In this document: positions 1-12,022 of the stretch, in pieces
Numbering within the stretch: the first letter of the stretch is position 1
Layout: every line of letters begins with the position of its first letter
Source: Camarhynchus parvulus
Lineage: Eukaryota; Chordata; Aves; Passeriformes; Thraupidae
DNA: 64,000 nt
Direction: 5' to 3'
NCBI RefSeq assembly: GCF_901933205.1
Contig: NC_044596.1
Span: 1,366,001 to 1,430,000 of the forward strand
Notes under the pieces: model-generated
Seen by the model: only the letters and a program-made list of their open reading frames with translations
Databases searched by the model: none
What the model was told of the DNA's origin: nothing
Program-made: the position numbers and the translations under genes

Positions 1-75
1 TCCATTTCAAGGGAGGCTCCTGCCCTCCTTAGCAGACACCTGGCTGTTCAAACCAAGACAACAGGGCAGGAATGG
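1..75 (+). repeat. LTR-like repeat B, 3' fragment at window edge
   Basis: The opening bases (AGGCTCCTGCCCTCCTTAGC and following) recur at about 2168, 22618 and 25199, at the 3' end of three longer copies. Confidence 0.75.
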
Positions 76-1569
76 CTCTTCCTATCAGTCTGCCAGCAGG
101 AAGGAAGGTCAGGCAGAGAGCAGCAGAGTCTGGTGGCCAGCTCTGGCAGCATTTGTTAGTCCTGGGCTGCATCGTGGCCTGAGAAGTGGGAGGGTCTGGG
201 AGTGAGTCTGCACCTCTGTGGTGTGTTTGGATGGGTCCTGCTGCAACCTGGGGCTCCTGTGATGGCCATGGCATGAAGAAGGAGCTGTAGATGGGCTCTG
301 GCACCATCGGGCACAGGATGGTGACTCACTGGTCTGTACACAATCATCTGGGGCAGGAGGGCAGCACTGGCCCCAGGAAGGATTTAATTTACACTTTGCA
401 TTGGGACTTTGTGCTCTCTGCTCCCTGTTTCTCCCTAGGGTGTGTGAGTGTCCCAAAGGCACACAGGGGTCCCGGTCACCCCTGCAGGAAACCCCAGCTC
501 CTGGGCAGCTTTAATCACCCCTTCAGCCCCAATGCCCTCCAGGGCTGTCCTGCCTGCCCAGGCTGCCAGAGGGCAGCCCCACACCCTGCTGTGCCAGCCC
601 CTGCGGCAGCTCCGGGGTGCTCCCCATGCTGGGGGGTTCTGGTGGCTGTCCCTGCCACAGGCGGGGCTGCAAGGGGCAGATGCTGCACATGGGTGGGATT
701 TGGGCTGAGGGGAGCTCCTTCAGCTCTGCTGCTGTGCTGCTGCAGGCACCAGCTGTGTGCTGAGCCTGCAATCCTGCTGCCTCAGCCACCTGCCGTTCTG
801 TGGCTCTTTGGGAAATGCAAATATCAACAAAAAGGCATCTTTCCCTCATTCTGCCCTTTGCTGGACCCAGCACTGTGTGTCCTGGGAAGTGTCTTCTCAG
901 CTTCAAAGCACCCCTGTCTCCTGCACATCCCTGTCAGGGCTCTGTGGCACCTGATTCCAGAGGGCAGCTCAGAGGAGATGCCCTCAGAGGGTGATGAAGG
1001 GCCCCAGACTCCCAGTGGGATGCTGAATTCCAGAGAGGGTCTCAAAATATCTCTGCAAGGTGAGAACTGCCCTGAAGGCTCCTGGTCCCATTCTCCTCAA
1101 GAGAAAGAGTGTGGGGAATGAGGAGCCTTCTGTCTGGGAACCCTCATGAGATGTTTGGTGACACCTGGGCGCCGCCAGGACCTGCTGCTTTTCCCTCCCC
1201 CAGCTCCTGCTGTGGCAGCAGCAGCCTGCCAGCCCCATCAGCTGCGTCCCGCCCCAGGTCTCTGCTGGTTTCCCAGGACACAGAACAGCTCTGCAGGCTG
1301 TGCCTGGCTCCACAGCAAGGTGTGCAGGGGCCTGGGGCAGGAACACAGCAGGCACTGGTGTTTCTGGGGATGGGCACAGAGCAGCAGAACTGCCTGACCC
1401 CTCCGTGGGGCTGGGGAGACCTGAGACCCTTGGGAAGGGGGGGATGGCTCCTCCAGCTGAGCTTTGAACCAGGGTGCTTCTGGTGTGTGGCACCCTCCAG
1501 GTTTGTGCCCCAATCTCTCCCCCTGCAGTATCTGCCTTCCCCCTCTCCCACAGGGCTGTGCTCCCGTGT
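76..1569. other. LGR6 intron 1, no gene seen
   Basis: GC-rich unique-looking sequence. Open frames on both strands overlap one another and have no recognisable domain or splice pattern. Confidence 0.5.
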
Positions 1570-2225
1570 GCTGGATTGCCAAGCAAATTGGATTCTATTT
1601 GCCATCTGTATGGCAGTTGGCTTCTGCTCAGGGGGCAGTTTTCCTTATCTCTTCCACACCCACTCCTCCCTCCAGCGAGACACGTGCTGATAACAGCCAT
1701 TGAATGTCCCTGCATGGCTGATAAGAACTACAGCATCCCATTGGGAGATGTGAGCCCAGAGGGAGGAGCCAAGCATTCCTACCCGGATATAATCTGGAGA
1801 TTCTGGAACACCAGCACGGCTCCTGCACTGGATTGCCCAGAGGAACAGCAGCTGCCTCTTCCCCTGGATCTCCAGAGGCAGAGACTGCACCTTTCTCCAG
1901 GATCCCTGCTCCAGCAGAACCACCCCTGGCACTGCAGGAGGGCTGAGCCACAATTCCAATGGGACTGCTGCCAGCACCCTGACCCACAGGGTGTCAGGTT
2001 GGGTTCTGACTCTGTCAGTGTTGGTTTGGTTTACTGCATTGTTTATTTTATCTTTTTATTTTCTTCCCTAATAAAGAACTGTTATTTCCTGCTCCCATAT
2101 TTTGGTTGCCAGAGAGCCCCTTAATTTAATTTTTATAGCAATTCAGAGGGAGAGGGTTTACATTCTCCATTTCAGGGGAGGCTCCTGCCTTCCTTAGCAG
2201 ACTCCTGTCTTTTCAAACCAAGACA
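1570..2225 (+). mobile_element. LTR-like repeat B, copy 1
   Basis: Nearly identical over hundreds of bases to 24595-25256. AATAAA (CCCTAATAAAGAACTG) near 2070 gives the orientation. No internal retroviral genes accompany it, so it is probably a solo LTR. Boundaries are approximate. Confidence 0.75.
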
Positions 2226-4544
2226 TCCCCACTCTGCCCCACTCTGTCCCACACACTGCTCACACCAGGAGGTTTGATCAGTCCTCACAAAAACAGGAGC
2301 AATAGTTAAGAGTGTTACTGCTCTCTTTAACTATTGACTGGTAGAGAAGCTGGAGCCAAGACCTCCTTGGAACCGTGCAGGGAATGAATGAGAGATAATG
2401 GGCACAAAAGAACCATAGGAACTGGCAACTGGATATTAGGAAACGTGAGATAGTAAAAAATGAGAAAAAGGTGAGGGACTCTTAGAGATACTCCTAAGAT
2501 TATCCAGTAGGTTTACCAGCTGGACTAGATCCTGACCAGCCTCACAAGATGGACCCATTTGAATGTGGATAAAGAGCCCTCCAGAACTGTCTTCCAACCT
2601 GGATATCTGGGCAATCCATCCAGTACCTCCCCATGTACTGGGGGAGAAGAACCTCTCCCATCCCTCCAGACCTGTGCAGGCTGTGGGTGTTTGTGCTCCC
2701 TGACCAGCTGATGTCCACACCAACCATGGTGTTGCCTTTCCTTCCCAAGGTGGCCTCTGCTGAGACAGACTCTCCCTTTCTTTCCTGCAAGTGACAGCTG
2801 GACAGGCCAGCACACCCTTGGGAGGCACAACCAACACAATGTCTTCTTTTTTTTTTTGTGAAAGAGGAGCAGCCTCACCAACTGAGATCATTACCTCACC
2901 CCCAGCATTGCACCTGTCCCCCTTGCAGGGGCTCGTGCTGAGGGGGTCAGAATTATAAATTGTTACAAAGCAGGTGAAATATTTCTGATTTTCTTTTCCC
3001 TCTTAGGTGTTAATTTTTAAAGAGTCCACTCTCTGGTAATTTTGGGGTTTTTTTGCTTTTGAACAAATTTTGAATGTTAAATGTTCCCATGTGACTACAA
3101 GTAGTTAATTTCCAGCTGCCTCACATTAGAAAACGGTTGGTGTTTTACTTTTGCTTGTTCATTTTGCATCATTGCTACTTCTCCTTTCTCATTATCTGCT
3201 CCTCACCCCTCCTGGGGCAGGGGCTGCCCTGAGCACCTGCCCCCAATGCAGGACCTTCCTGGTCACAGCCAGGGGGACAGAACTGCACCAGCCCCTGTGA
3301 TTCCCTGGGCAATCTGAGGTGGGGCTGCTCCTCCAGCTCACGTGCAGGGTGGGCAGTGGTGCCAGGGATCACAGCTAAGACAATATTTTAAGCACAGAAA
3401 AGCTTTTCCCATTTTCCCATCTTCCTGTGAGCCCCTTAGTGCAGTGACCTCGCTGCTGCACAGGAACCTTCCCCAATGCAGCTCCACTCTCCTGCACCCC
3501 CAGCTTGCTGCAGTCCTCTGCAGGGAGCCCCAGAAGCTCCAGCTCCCTGTGCTGCAGCCCCCGATCAGCTCTGACACACACCGAGGGACACAGATGGGGT
3601 AGGTGACACAGGATGGCACTGGCACCTCAGCTAAAGGGGAAATCTCTCCCCTCTCCTGGACCGCAGCTGCAATTTCAGCAGCAATGGAATTTTCACCTCT
3701 GAAAACCCCTGGCTTGGGACGGATGGGATCGGGGTCATGTTCAGAGAGGTGCAGGAGTGAGCAAGGACAGGATTCTTGCAGGGACACAGGCATGGGGGCA
3801 CAGCACCGGCAGGATGGGGCAGGGACACCAGCTCATTAGTGTGAGGCAGTGTCCAATCAATGGTGATTACTGATGATTTCTTTTGCTCCGGAGGGAATGC
3901 TGCTCTCACAGTGCCAGTGGCTTGCTGACAGCACAGGGCACGGAGCAAAGAAGCTGGAAGGTTTTGTGAGCAGCTGCCCACCAGCTCCGTGCTCCTGCTG
4001 CCCTTCCAGGGCTCCCCCTTCAGCCCTTGTGGCTCTCCAAAGCACTCCAGCATGTCTTTACATATTTGAATGGGGAGTTCAAGCCTATATTTCCACGAAG
4101 AACTAAGATCTCACTCCAATGTCCGTACTTCCTACAAAATTTATGCTGATTTGCTGTGACAAGCCAGCCCTGGCTGCCCACCTGTACCTGGGGAGCTGAT
4201 CTCACACAGCTTGCTGACAGTAGTGACAGGAGCAGGGAGGAACCCAGCGCTCCAGGGCTGCTCCAGTCATTCCCAGCTCGTCCCGACTCTGCGCCTCCAT
4301 CACATCCGTTCGGTGCTCTCTCTCGCTGGCAGGGTTAGTGGGGAAGCACCAGACGGGTCGGTTTTCCCCAAGGAGGAAGGGAGGGAGGAACACCGAGGCT
4401 CCCCCGACAGCGCCGGGCCCGCCCCGCACCCGGAGCGTCCCCCCGGCCGGGCCAGCGCTGCGGGCCCGGGGCTGGGGAGAGGAGGGGGCTCTGCCCGGGC
4501 ACGGGGACACCGCGGGCACCGGGAGCGCCGTGCGAGCCCCGGGA
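2226..4544. other. LGR6 intron 1, no gene seen
   Basis: Mixed composition with AT-rich stretches near 2940-3180. Nothing resembling the next LGR6 leucine-rich-repeat exon was found on the minus strand. Confidence 0.5.
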
Positions 4545-5425
4545 GCGGGACTGGGACACCGGGAACGGGCCGGGACAGCCCATGGGGGATACAGACACCG
4601 GGAACGGGCCGGGACAGCCCATGGGGGATACAGACACCGGGAACGGGGCCGGGACGCCGGGAACGGGCCGGGACAGACACAGGGGATACAGACACCGGGA
4701 ACGGGCCGGGACAGCCCATGGGGGATACAGACACCGGGAACGGGGCCGGGACACCGGGAACGGGGCTGAGACAGACACCGGGAACGGGCCGGGACAGACA
4801 CAGGAACGGGGCTGGGACAGCCCATGGGGGATACAGACGCCGGGAACGGGCCGGGACACCGGGAACGGGCCGGGACAGCCCATGGGGGATACAGACACCG
4901 GGAACAGGCCAAGACACCGGGAACGGGCCGGGACAGACACCGGGAACAGGGCGGGACAGACACGGGGAACGGGGCCGGGACACCGGGAACGGGGCTGAGA
5001 CAGACACCGGGAACGGGCCGGGACACCGGGAACGGGCCGGGACAGACACTGGGAGCGGGGCTGGGACAGACACGGGGGATACAGACACCGGGAACCGGGC
5101 CGGTACAGACGCCGGGAGAGGGGCTGAGACAGACACCGGGAACGGGCCGGGACAGACACCGGGAACCGGGCCGGTACAGACCCGGGAACGGTACAGACAC
5201 CGGGAGAGGGGCTGGGACAGACATGGGGAACGGGGCCGGTGCGGACACGTGAGATAGAGATACGGGGAGCGGGGCCGGTACAGACACGGGAACGGTACAG
5301 ACACCGGGAACGGGGCCGGGACAGACACGGAGAGAGCGGGTCCGGTACAGCCTATGGGGGAACGGGGCCAGTACAGACACAGGAGCGGGGCCGGCACAGA
5401 CACCGGGAACGCGGCCGCGGCCAAG
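4545..5425. repeat. CpG-rich minisatellite in LGR6 intron 1
   Basis: About 880 bases of imperfect tandem copies built from short modules such as GACACCGGGAACGGGCCGG and CATGGGGGATACAGACACC in variable order. All frames are open or nearly so, producing long low-complexity open frames on both strands that I do not regard as genes. Confidence 0.92.
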
Positions 5426-6899
5426 GGACAGCCCCGGCAGCATCCCGAAGTGCGGGGTGCTCCAGGCTGTCCCGAGGATCCAACCCCGCTGAAATCCAGG
5501 GCTCTGCCAGCAGCCGCGACAGTGCCCGGCTGCACCCGCTCCGGGCCGGCAGCACCTCCGAGCATCCCCGCTGCTCCGTGCACAGGGACCCGTGTCCCAG
5601 CGCTCCGTGTCCCAGCGCCCCGTGTCCCCGCTCCGGCCACCGTGGGCAGGGTGACGGCGGCACCGAGCTCCGGGAGCACCGGAATGTCCCCGGGCTCGTG
5701 GGACAGCTGTGCAGCTCCCAGCCCAAGGGACAGCTCTGTGGGGATGACCTGCAGCGGCTCCTCTGGGGAGTGGCACCAACGGGTTCCCCATGCTGTGGCA
5801 CCCCAGGGTGAAGGGGGTGCCTGGTGGGGCTGCCCCGGTCCCCGCAGGAGCAGGCAATGTTTCTGCATTCTCCCACATGGTCCTGTGACTTCTCCCTCGT
5901 GGGCAGCCGGTTCCAAACCAGCCCCAGGGACAGTTCTGTGCACTCACACCTCATGTCACAAGTGGTTCCCTCTCCCGGGGGAAATACAGCCTGCATGACA
6001 CATTTCTCTCAGCTTTCATGGTCTCCAGTGAGCATCGTCCTTCTCCTGCCTTATTTCCCTCCCAGCTAAGCCAGCCCAGCTCGGGCCATCCAGTGGCTGG
6101 CACAAGACTGCGCTCCTCAGGCGAGCACGAGGAGCAGAGCAGCTCTCACCCAGCACCGGCAGCTTCCACCTGGCTCTGCAAAATCCCCTCCTGGGCGGGT
6201 TTGGGTGCTCTGCTCTGACAGCTGAGCACCTGCGTCTCAGCACGGTCCAGGGAGGTCGGGAAAGCACCGCCGTGGTCTGTGTGCTCCCGCAGGCAGGGTC
6301 CCCTCTCGGCAGAACATCCCCAGCACCGCCTGGGGCTGTGGCACACGCGGCTTCCCCTGGCACTGCCCTGGCCGCATTCCGAGCCGGGAGCGCCGCCGTC
6401 CTGCCCAGCCTGCTGCCGAACAGCTGCGGCTGCAGCGCTGAGTTCGAGCCCAGGAAGCATCAGGGATACCTTGTCTCCCTGACAGGGATGTTTCCCTCTT
6501 AAACCCTGAGATTTTCCACAGTCTTTTATCAGGATCCTCAGTCATCACCAGAATGATGGCACCGAGGCCACCTCTGGGGCTAGAAATGAACGCAGCAGTC
6601 TCTGTCAATTAACCCTTCGGGGTATTAACATCAGAAGGGGTATGGAACATTCAGATAATCAATAATTCCTAAATAAAATTAATACACAAATCACCACAAC
6701 ACTTACCAACCCCCGAAGCTTAAATACTCATTTTAAAAAGGCAGCTCGGACACTGCTGGTGGCCAGCACAACCCAAACCCCGCAAAGCTCTGAGTTATTG
6801 CAGCTATTGAAATGCTTGACAGAAGGATCCCAGAGCAGTTTGCGCTAATTGCTGTGTAAAAACACTCCATTATGTGCTCAGACAATCAAAATCGACCCG
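5426..6899. other. LGR6 intron 1, no gene seen
   Basis: GC-rich to about 6500, then AT-richer. No exon of LGR6 and no repeat family shared with the rest of the window was recognised. Confidence 0.45.
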
Positions 6900-7480
6900 G
6901 CAAGTCAGTTCAGGGTCCGCTGCAATCCCGGAGCAGAGCGAGCAGAACATCGCAGCACAAACTGCGCGGGAGGAGGGGAGCCTGGCAGGTCCTGCCCAGA
7001 GAGCTGCCTTTTTCCTTGTTATTTCGCTTGGTTTCTAATTTCCACAGGAAATTTAATTTCGGGAATATGTGGCACCAACTTCCAAGGCGGAGGAAAGCTG
7101 CAGCTGTCGGAGGGCTGCGGGGGAAGCGTTGTAAGAGAAGCAGCGAGGGCTTTAGGGTCAGGCTGTACTTACAGGTATGCGGTGAGAGGGCTCAGGCTGG
7201 CAGGGAGCTCCGAGAGCCCCAGCTCGGAGCAATCCACCGAGAGCACGATGCCATCCTGCTCGCAGTGGCACTGGGGCGGGCAGGAGGGCGCACCTGGCTC
7301 GGCGGGCACCGCCTGGCAGCGGGCACAGCCCGCCAGCAGAATGCCCCACAGGAGCAGCAGCCCGTCCATGGGCACCGGGCCGAGGGCACGGCAGCTGCGG
7401 GGATGCGGAGGCATCGCTGAATGATCTTGGTTATTGGGTTTCAAGGGCTGGGCAGGGGCGTGAGACACTCCAATGGGAGG
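6900..7480 (-). promoter_or_regulatory. LGR6: LGR6 CpG-rich first-exon and promoter region
   Basis: CpG-rich sequence surrounds LGR6 exon 1 and contrasts with flanking AT-richer intron. A CT dinucleotide run (7504-7529) sits just upstream on the minus strand. No TATA box was identified. The extent is judged by eye. Confidence 0.45.
7173..7369 (-). CDS. LGR6: LGR6 exon 1: signal peptide and LRR N-terminal cap
   Basis: First exon of the R-spondin receptor LGR6, a leucine-rich-repeat G-protein-coupled receptor of the cell surface that potentiates Wnt signalling. From ATG at 7367-7369 it reads [20 protein letters not shown], a good signal peptide, then a cysteine cap [20 protein letters not shown] and LGLSELP...LTAYL. 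The C-x3-C-x-C pattern and [14 protein letters not shown]...LTAYL match human LGR6 and separate it from LGR4 and LGR5. The exon ends in phase 2 before GTAAGT, as in this receptor family, and the next exon lies left of the window. An in-frame ATG at 7414 would add 15 residues, but would put a long polar lead before the hydrophobic core, so the inner start is preferred. The same-strand arrangement with PTPRV agrees with human 1q32. Confidence 0.92.
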
Positions 7481-7503
7481 AGTTAAACTTTCTACTCTTT
7501 CCT

Positions 7504-7529
7504 TCTCTCTCTCTCTCTCTCTCTCTTAG
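7504..7529. repeat. (CT)n microsatellite
   Basis: Short uninterrupted CT dinucleotide run just upstream of LGR6 exon 1. Confidence 0.9.
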
Positions 7530-10484
7530 AGCTGGCAGGAATTTCATTCAAAGGGAAGAAAGGGGGAGAAAAAAAAAGCCAAAAGGAACCTCAACAAATA
7601 AAGACCTGTTCATAGCTCCAGGACGCAGGGCTGTTTTGTAAGCGTGTTTTTGTGAGATAGCAGGGCAGGGGAAGGCAGAGCTGGCTCCAGCAGGGCAGAG
7701 CAGTGAAGCAGTGAGGCAGGAGTACCCAAGGCACTGCAAGGGCTCCAGACTTGGGGACGCTGAAATGCAACCCCAGATAAAGGACTCTGTGACTGAGCAG
7801 CTCAGGACCAGCTCTCTGCTGGCAGGGACCATGCCCGAGGCTGTCTGTCTGTCTGTCCTGAGCTGTCCCTCTCCTTGCAGCAGGGGAGATGCAGGGATGG
7901 AGCAGCAGTGTCACACGGGGGGACAGGGCGCTGTGTTGGCTCTGCCCAGGTGTGAGCACGTGTGAGCTGTGCTTGCAGGAGCTGCCCAGGCGGCAGGAGA
8001 GGGGGCTGGGCTCCTTCCAGAGCTCTTCCTAACCCTGGCTAAAATGGCCAAAGCAGGGGGATAACCCACTGAGTGGGGGCTTGAAGCTGTGTCACCTGGA
8101 GCTGTGTCCCAGCCTGGCTTAGCAGGGGCACTGCCCAGGCCAGGGCCTCACAGTGCCCTGGAACTGTGGGATGGGATCAGAGCAGGATGCTGTGCCAAGG
8201 AGCTGCTGAGTTTGGGGCAGCAGAAGCACCTGCCCAGCAAAGGCTGCTGGAGCTGCACAGGAGAGCCTGCAAAGGACAGCTCTGTGTCCCCTCTCGTGCC
8301 AGCCACGGGCTGCTCAGTGGCACTGTGATGCCCTCAGGTGGGGTCACTGCTGTCACCCCACGGCAGGGGTTTGAGGGACAGGGGTGAGCCTGGCCCCACA
8401 GCTTGAACCACCCCAAATCTCTGTACAGAGCCAAGCACCCCCTCTGTAACAGGGACAGCAGCTGCACGTGGGTCTCACCTAAGAAAGAGCTGTCCATGGG
8501 GCTTTAGGGGGATCTGGAGCCTGGTTTGTTCCTCCCTCTGGCTCCCTCTCACCCCTGCATGGAGGAGGTGAATGGGGCACAGAAAGGAGGGCCCAGGTGT
8601 GGGTGGCTGCAAAGTGCACCCAAAAAGTCACTCCCACTGTACCCATGCTATGGCAAAGGGCCCCATGGCCAAGGCACAGACTGAGGGGTGCTTTCATAGC
8701 CCCGCTTCCTCTGAACAGACCTTTCCTTCTGGCAGGAGAGTTTCCTGACTGATATTCCCATTACTGCAGGATAAAAGAGGTGGAAGTGTTATCTGGGGTT
8801 GGGAAGGTGAACTGGCACAGTGGGAGACTTAAACCTCTCCAGCTCATGGGGCTGGGGTGCCTTGAGCCCTGTGAGAGCAGGAATCTCCCCAGAAAAGTGC
8901 TGAGATGGAGCTCAGGGCTGCTGCACAGACTCTGGCTGAGGGCTCCTGGCTGGGGTGATGCTGGATGTGAAATATTTCACTTGCAAAGTGCATTCAGACC
9001 CTGCAGCTCCAGGGCTCCCTGAGATCATCCCCCAGTGCAGAGCAGAGCACAGAGAGGATTTTGGTCTGGGAGCAGGAACTGGTTTAATTGGAATTAATCT
9101 GCCTCCATCATGAACAGTGCTGGGGATGTCATTAATTAAACATTTGCAATGTCTTTTGACAGCTCCAAATGTAAAACACAAAAGCTTGGTGGGGAGACAG
9201 GGAGCCCTCCTCAGAGGGATGAGTCCCTGGGGCTCTCAGCACGCTTCCCCTCCAGCTCTGGGACACTGGCAGGGCCTGGGAAGGCTGGAAATGCTCCGAC
9301 AGCAGCCAGGAATTGGAAGTGGGGCTGGAGAAAGTTCCCTGCAGCTGGATCAAGGCTCCCTTGGATCCTCGTGTCATTTACAGGGAGGACAGAACCCTGA
9401 GCTGGAGCTGGGGGGTGAAATCCAGCTGGGTTTTCATGGCCCAAACAGGATTCCATCCTCATTTTTCCATCCTCCCTGGAAAATGCAGCTGGATCAAGGC
9501 TCAGAGCTCCCTTGGATCCTCGTGTCCTCTCCAGGCAGGACAGAGCCCCTGAGCTGGAGCTGGCCTCTCACTCCTGCTGCAGCAGCAGCAGCTCTTACCT
9601 GTGACCCCTGTTCCTCCAGCCACAGCTGCCAACCACATCCTCCCCTCCTGACAATTCCTCACTCAGCAGATTGTGCTCAGCACCAGGGCTCTGCCTGATC
9701 ACACTGTTAATGCAGCTCTTACAGAAAATCACACTGAAGAGGTTCCTGTTGCACCCATCTATTTCCCCAGGAAGGCTCTGACTGCAATTTTCACATTTCT
9801 GTGGAGCTGCATGTCCTGGCGTTGCAGAGCTTTTCTCCACATGCCTCACTTTGACTCCTCTGTTTGCTTTTTATTCCAGGCTGGCTGGGGGGGTTCATAT
9901 CCATGTTGTATTTCTTTGAGATCTTATAACAGCAGCCAGCATCCAAAGCATCATTTATTCCAGTGGATCCTGGATCCTGGCAAACCTGAGGGTCTGCACA
10001 CCGAGTTACTTGGCCCACAGAGCTTTGATTCTTCCACAGCCTCACAGTTTAACATAGGAAAAATTTAAAGAAGTGATACAAAAACTTGCCATATAAGTAA
10101 CATATAGTATAAGTATATAAGTATTGAACCACTGAAAAACTAAACACACCTCCATGAAAGACACATGTTAAAGATGAAAAAAAAAAAAACAACCAAGAAA
10201 CCCAATTTATTAATCTCAAAATTAATAAAATCTCAAATTAACCAACCAAAACCACTACACATGGCAAACCTGGAATTCCTGAATAAGCCCCTCGGGGGTG
10301 GAAGTGCAATTTCCAGCGCAGTCTGGCTGAAGCTGCAGCTCAGAGTGAGCCGTGGCATCACTGCGGGCACGGAGCTCCCGCTGCTGCCCGGGTTGGGGTT
10401 TTCCTGCAGCTCAGCCGTGTTTGTGTGTTGTCCTCTAGCGGCAGCGAGGGGAGAGCGCTGTCCCTGCCGAGCTTCTCTGGGGCT
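7530..10484. other. Intergenic between LGR6 and PTPRV, no gene seen
   Basis: No coding exon was recognised. Near 9330-9600 a roughly 170-base segment recurs (CAGCTGGATCAAGGCTC followed by TTGGATCCTCGTGTC, at about 9343 and 9487), a small local duplication. Confidence 0.5.
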
Positions 10485-11440
10485 GGATTGAAGGCACTTG
10501 AGATGATAGTTCATGTTCAGACTCAGGTGTTCATTATTTCTTATCAGTAAAACAGTCTCACTACTGTGAGCTCGGCAGCTTTTCATGAGAAGGCACAAAA
10601 GGGCCAACAATCTCTTGTTACAATAACTTTCAAGGCTAAACTATCCAATTAAGAAATGACACCTAAATTATTTTCAGTTTTAACCCAATAACTAATCACT
10701 CAAAGTTGGCAATGCAGGCTTTTCTGTCCAATTACACAAAACCACCCAAACCCATGGAGAAGGTGAAGAAGAAGGAGCAGCCTGCACCCTAAAACCTCCA
10801 TCTTGCCCCATATATATTGCTATATTCCAAACCCTTGAACGCTAATTTTCCCACCCTGTGATATCACACACTTCTATTCAAACTCCACACCCACAATCCC
10901 GGTTCTGTCATTCCATTTTGGAAGCTTCTCCACAGCCTCAGGTCAATGCAGTGTTCTCCTGGGGGTCATATCAGTTTCTCTGGGTCTGGATTGAAGGCAC
11001 TTGAGATGATAGTTCATGTTCAGACTCAGGTGTTTATTATTTCTCATCAGTAGAACAGTCTCACTACTGTGAGTTGGCAGCTTTTCATTAGAAGGCACAA
11101 AATGGCCAACAATCTCTTGTTACAAGGTCTTTTAAAGCTAAACTGTCCAATTAAGAACTGATACCTAGATTCTTTTCCTTTTTAACCCAATAACTGATCC
11201 CACAGAGCCTGCAGTGCAGACTTTTCTGCCCAATTACAAAATGTCACCCAAACCCATGGAGAAGAAGGAGGAAGAAGAAGCATGAAGAAGAAACCCAGGA
11301 TGACACCCTGTGCCCTCCATCTTGCTTCCATCCACAACATACTAAAAATCCCAAAACCTCAATTTCCCACCAAGCGACACACCTACACTGCTCTCTATAA
11401 TCTATTTCACACTTTTGTGGATTCCAGTCGATCTTGAAGT
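10485..11440 (-). mobile_element. LTR-like repeat F, two tandem copies
   Basis: The phrase GATTGAAGGCACTTGAGATG begins near 10488 and again near 10990, and each is followed by about 400-450 bases of matching sequence. TTTATT/TTCATT near the start of each copy implies sense on the minus strand. A third, oppositely oriented copy lies at 46530-46925. The tandem arrangement could be two LTRs with little between them or a duplicated solo LTR. Confidence 0.65.
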
Positions 11441-11999
11441 CTGGGAAACTTTCTCCATGGATGAGGGTCAAAGTCAGTGCTCCCCTGGGGTCAGGGCACC
11501 CCACAGCAGACACAGAAATATTCCCTGTGTGCCCTGGGTTTCCACAAGTGGTGCCCCAGCAGCCCCCACCAGGCTGCCATGGCTGTGTCCCCCAGCTCTG
11601 AGGGGTGGGTGTCCCCTCTCCTGTCACTTGGCAGCAGCAACCCTGCCTGCCCCCGCTGGAAAGGGGAGCAGGGAGTAGGAAGGGGGGTCCAAACAGGCAA
11701 ATCTTCCTCATCCCCCCTGTTTTGGCCCCTGCACTGATGGAGGAGGGCAATGGTTGGGTGCTGCTCGTCTGGAGCAGGATAAACATGAAGAACATGGCCC
11801 AGAACTCACTGGGCAGCTCAAGCCAGAGGTTTGTTTTGTTTTAGTGCTCTGTTGTCTTTCTCTCCCCCTCTGGGTTTCATGGCTCTTGAGCTGCAGGGCT
11901 GGAAAATTATTCATCCCAACCACAGCTCCCACAAGACCCTCTGTGAGCATCTGTGGCTGCTGACTCCGCTGCAGCCCTGGGTGGGAGGCCGTAAATTCA

Positions 12000-12022
12000 T
12001 CATCATCATCATCATCATCATC
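12000..12022. repeat. (ATC)n microsatellite
   Basis: Seven or eight ATC units in intergenic DNA. Confidence 0.9.

Noticed and set aside
4202..5947. Open frames of 581 and 547 codons on the minus strand and 348 on the plus strand
   Set aside because: They are translations of the GC-rich minisatellite, open in several frames at once, with no domain or splice support.
1..7172. Further LGR6 exons
   Set aside because: No minus-strand frame shows a leucine-rich repeat, so the second exon must be outside the window.
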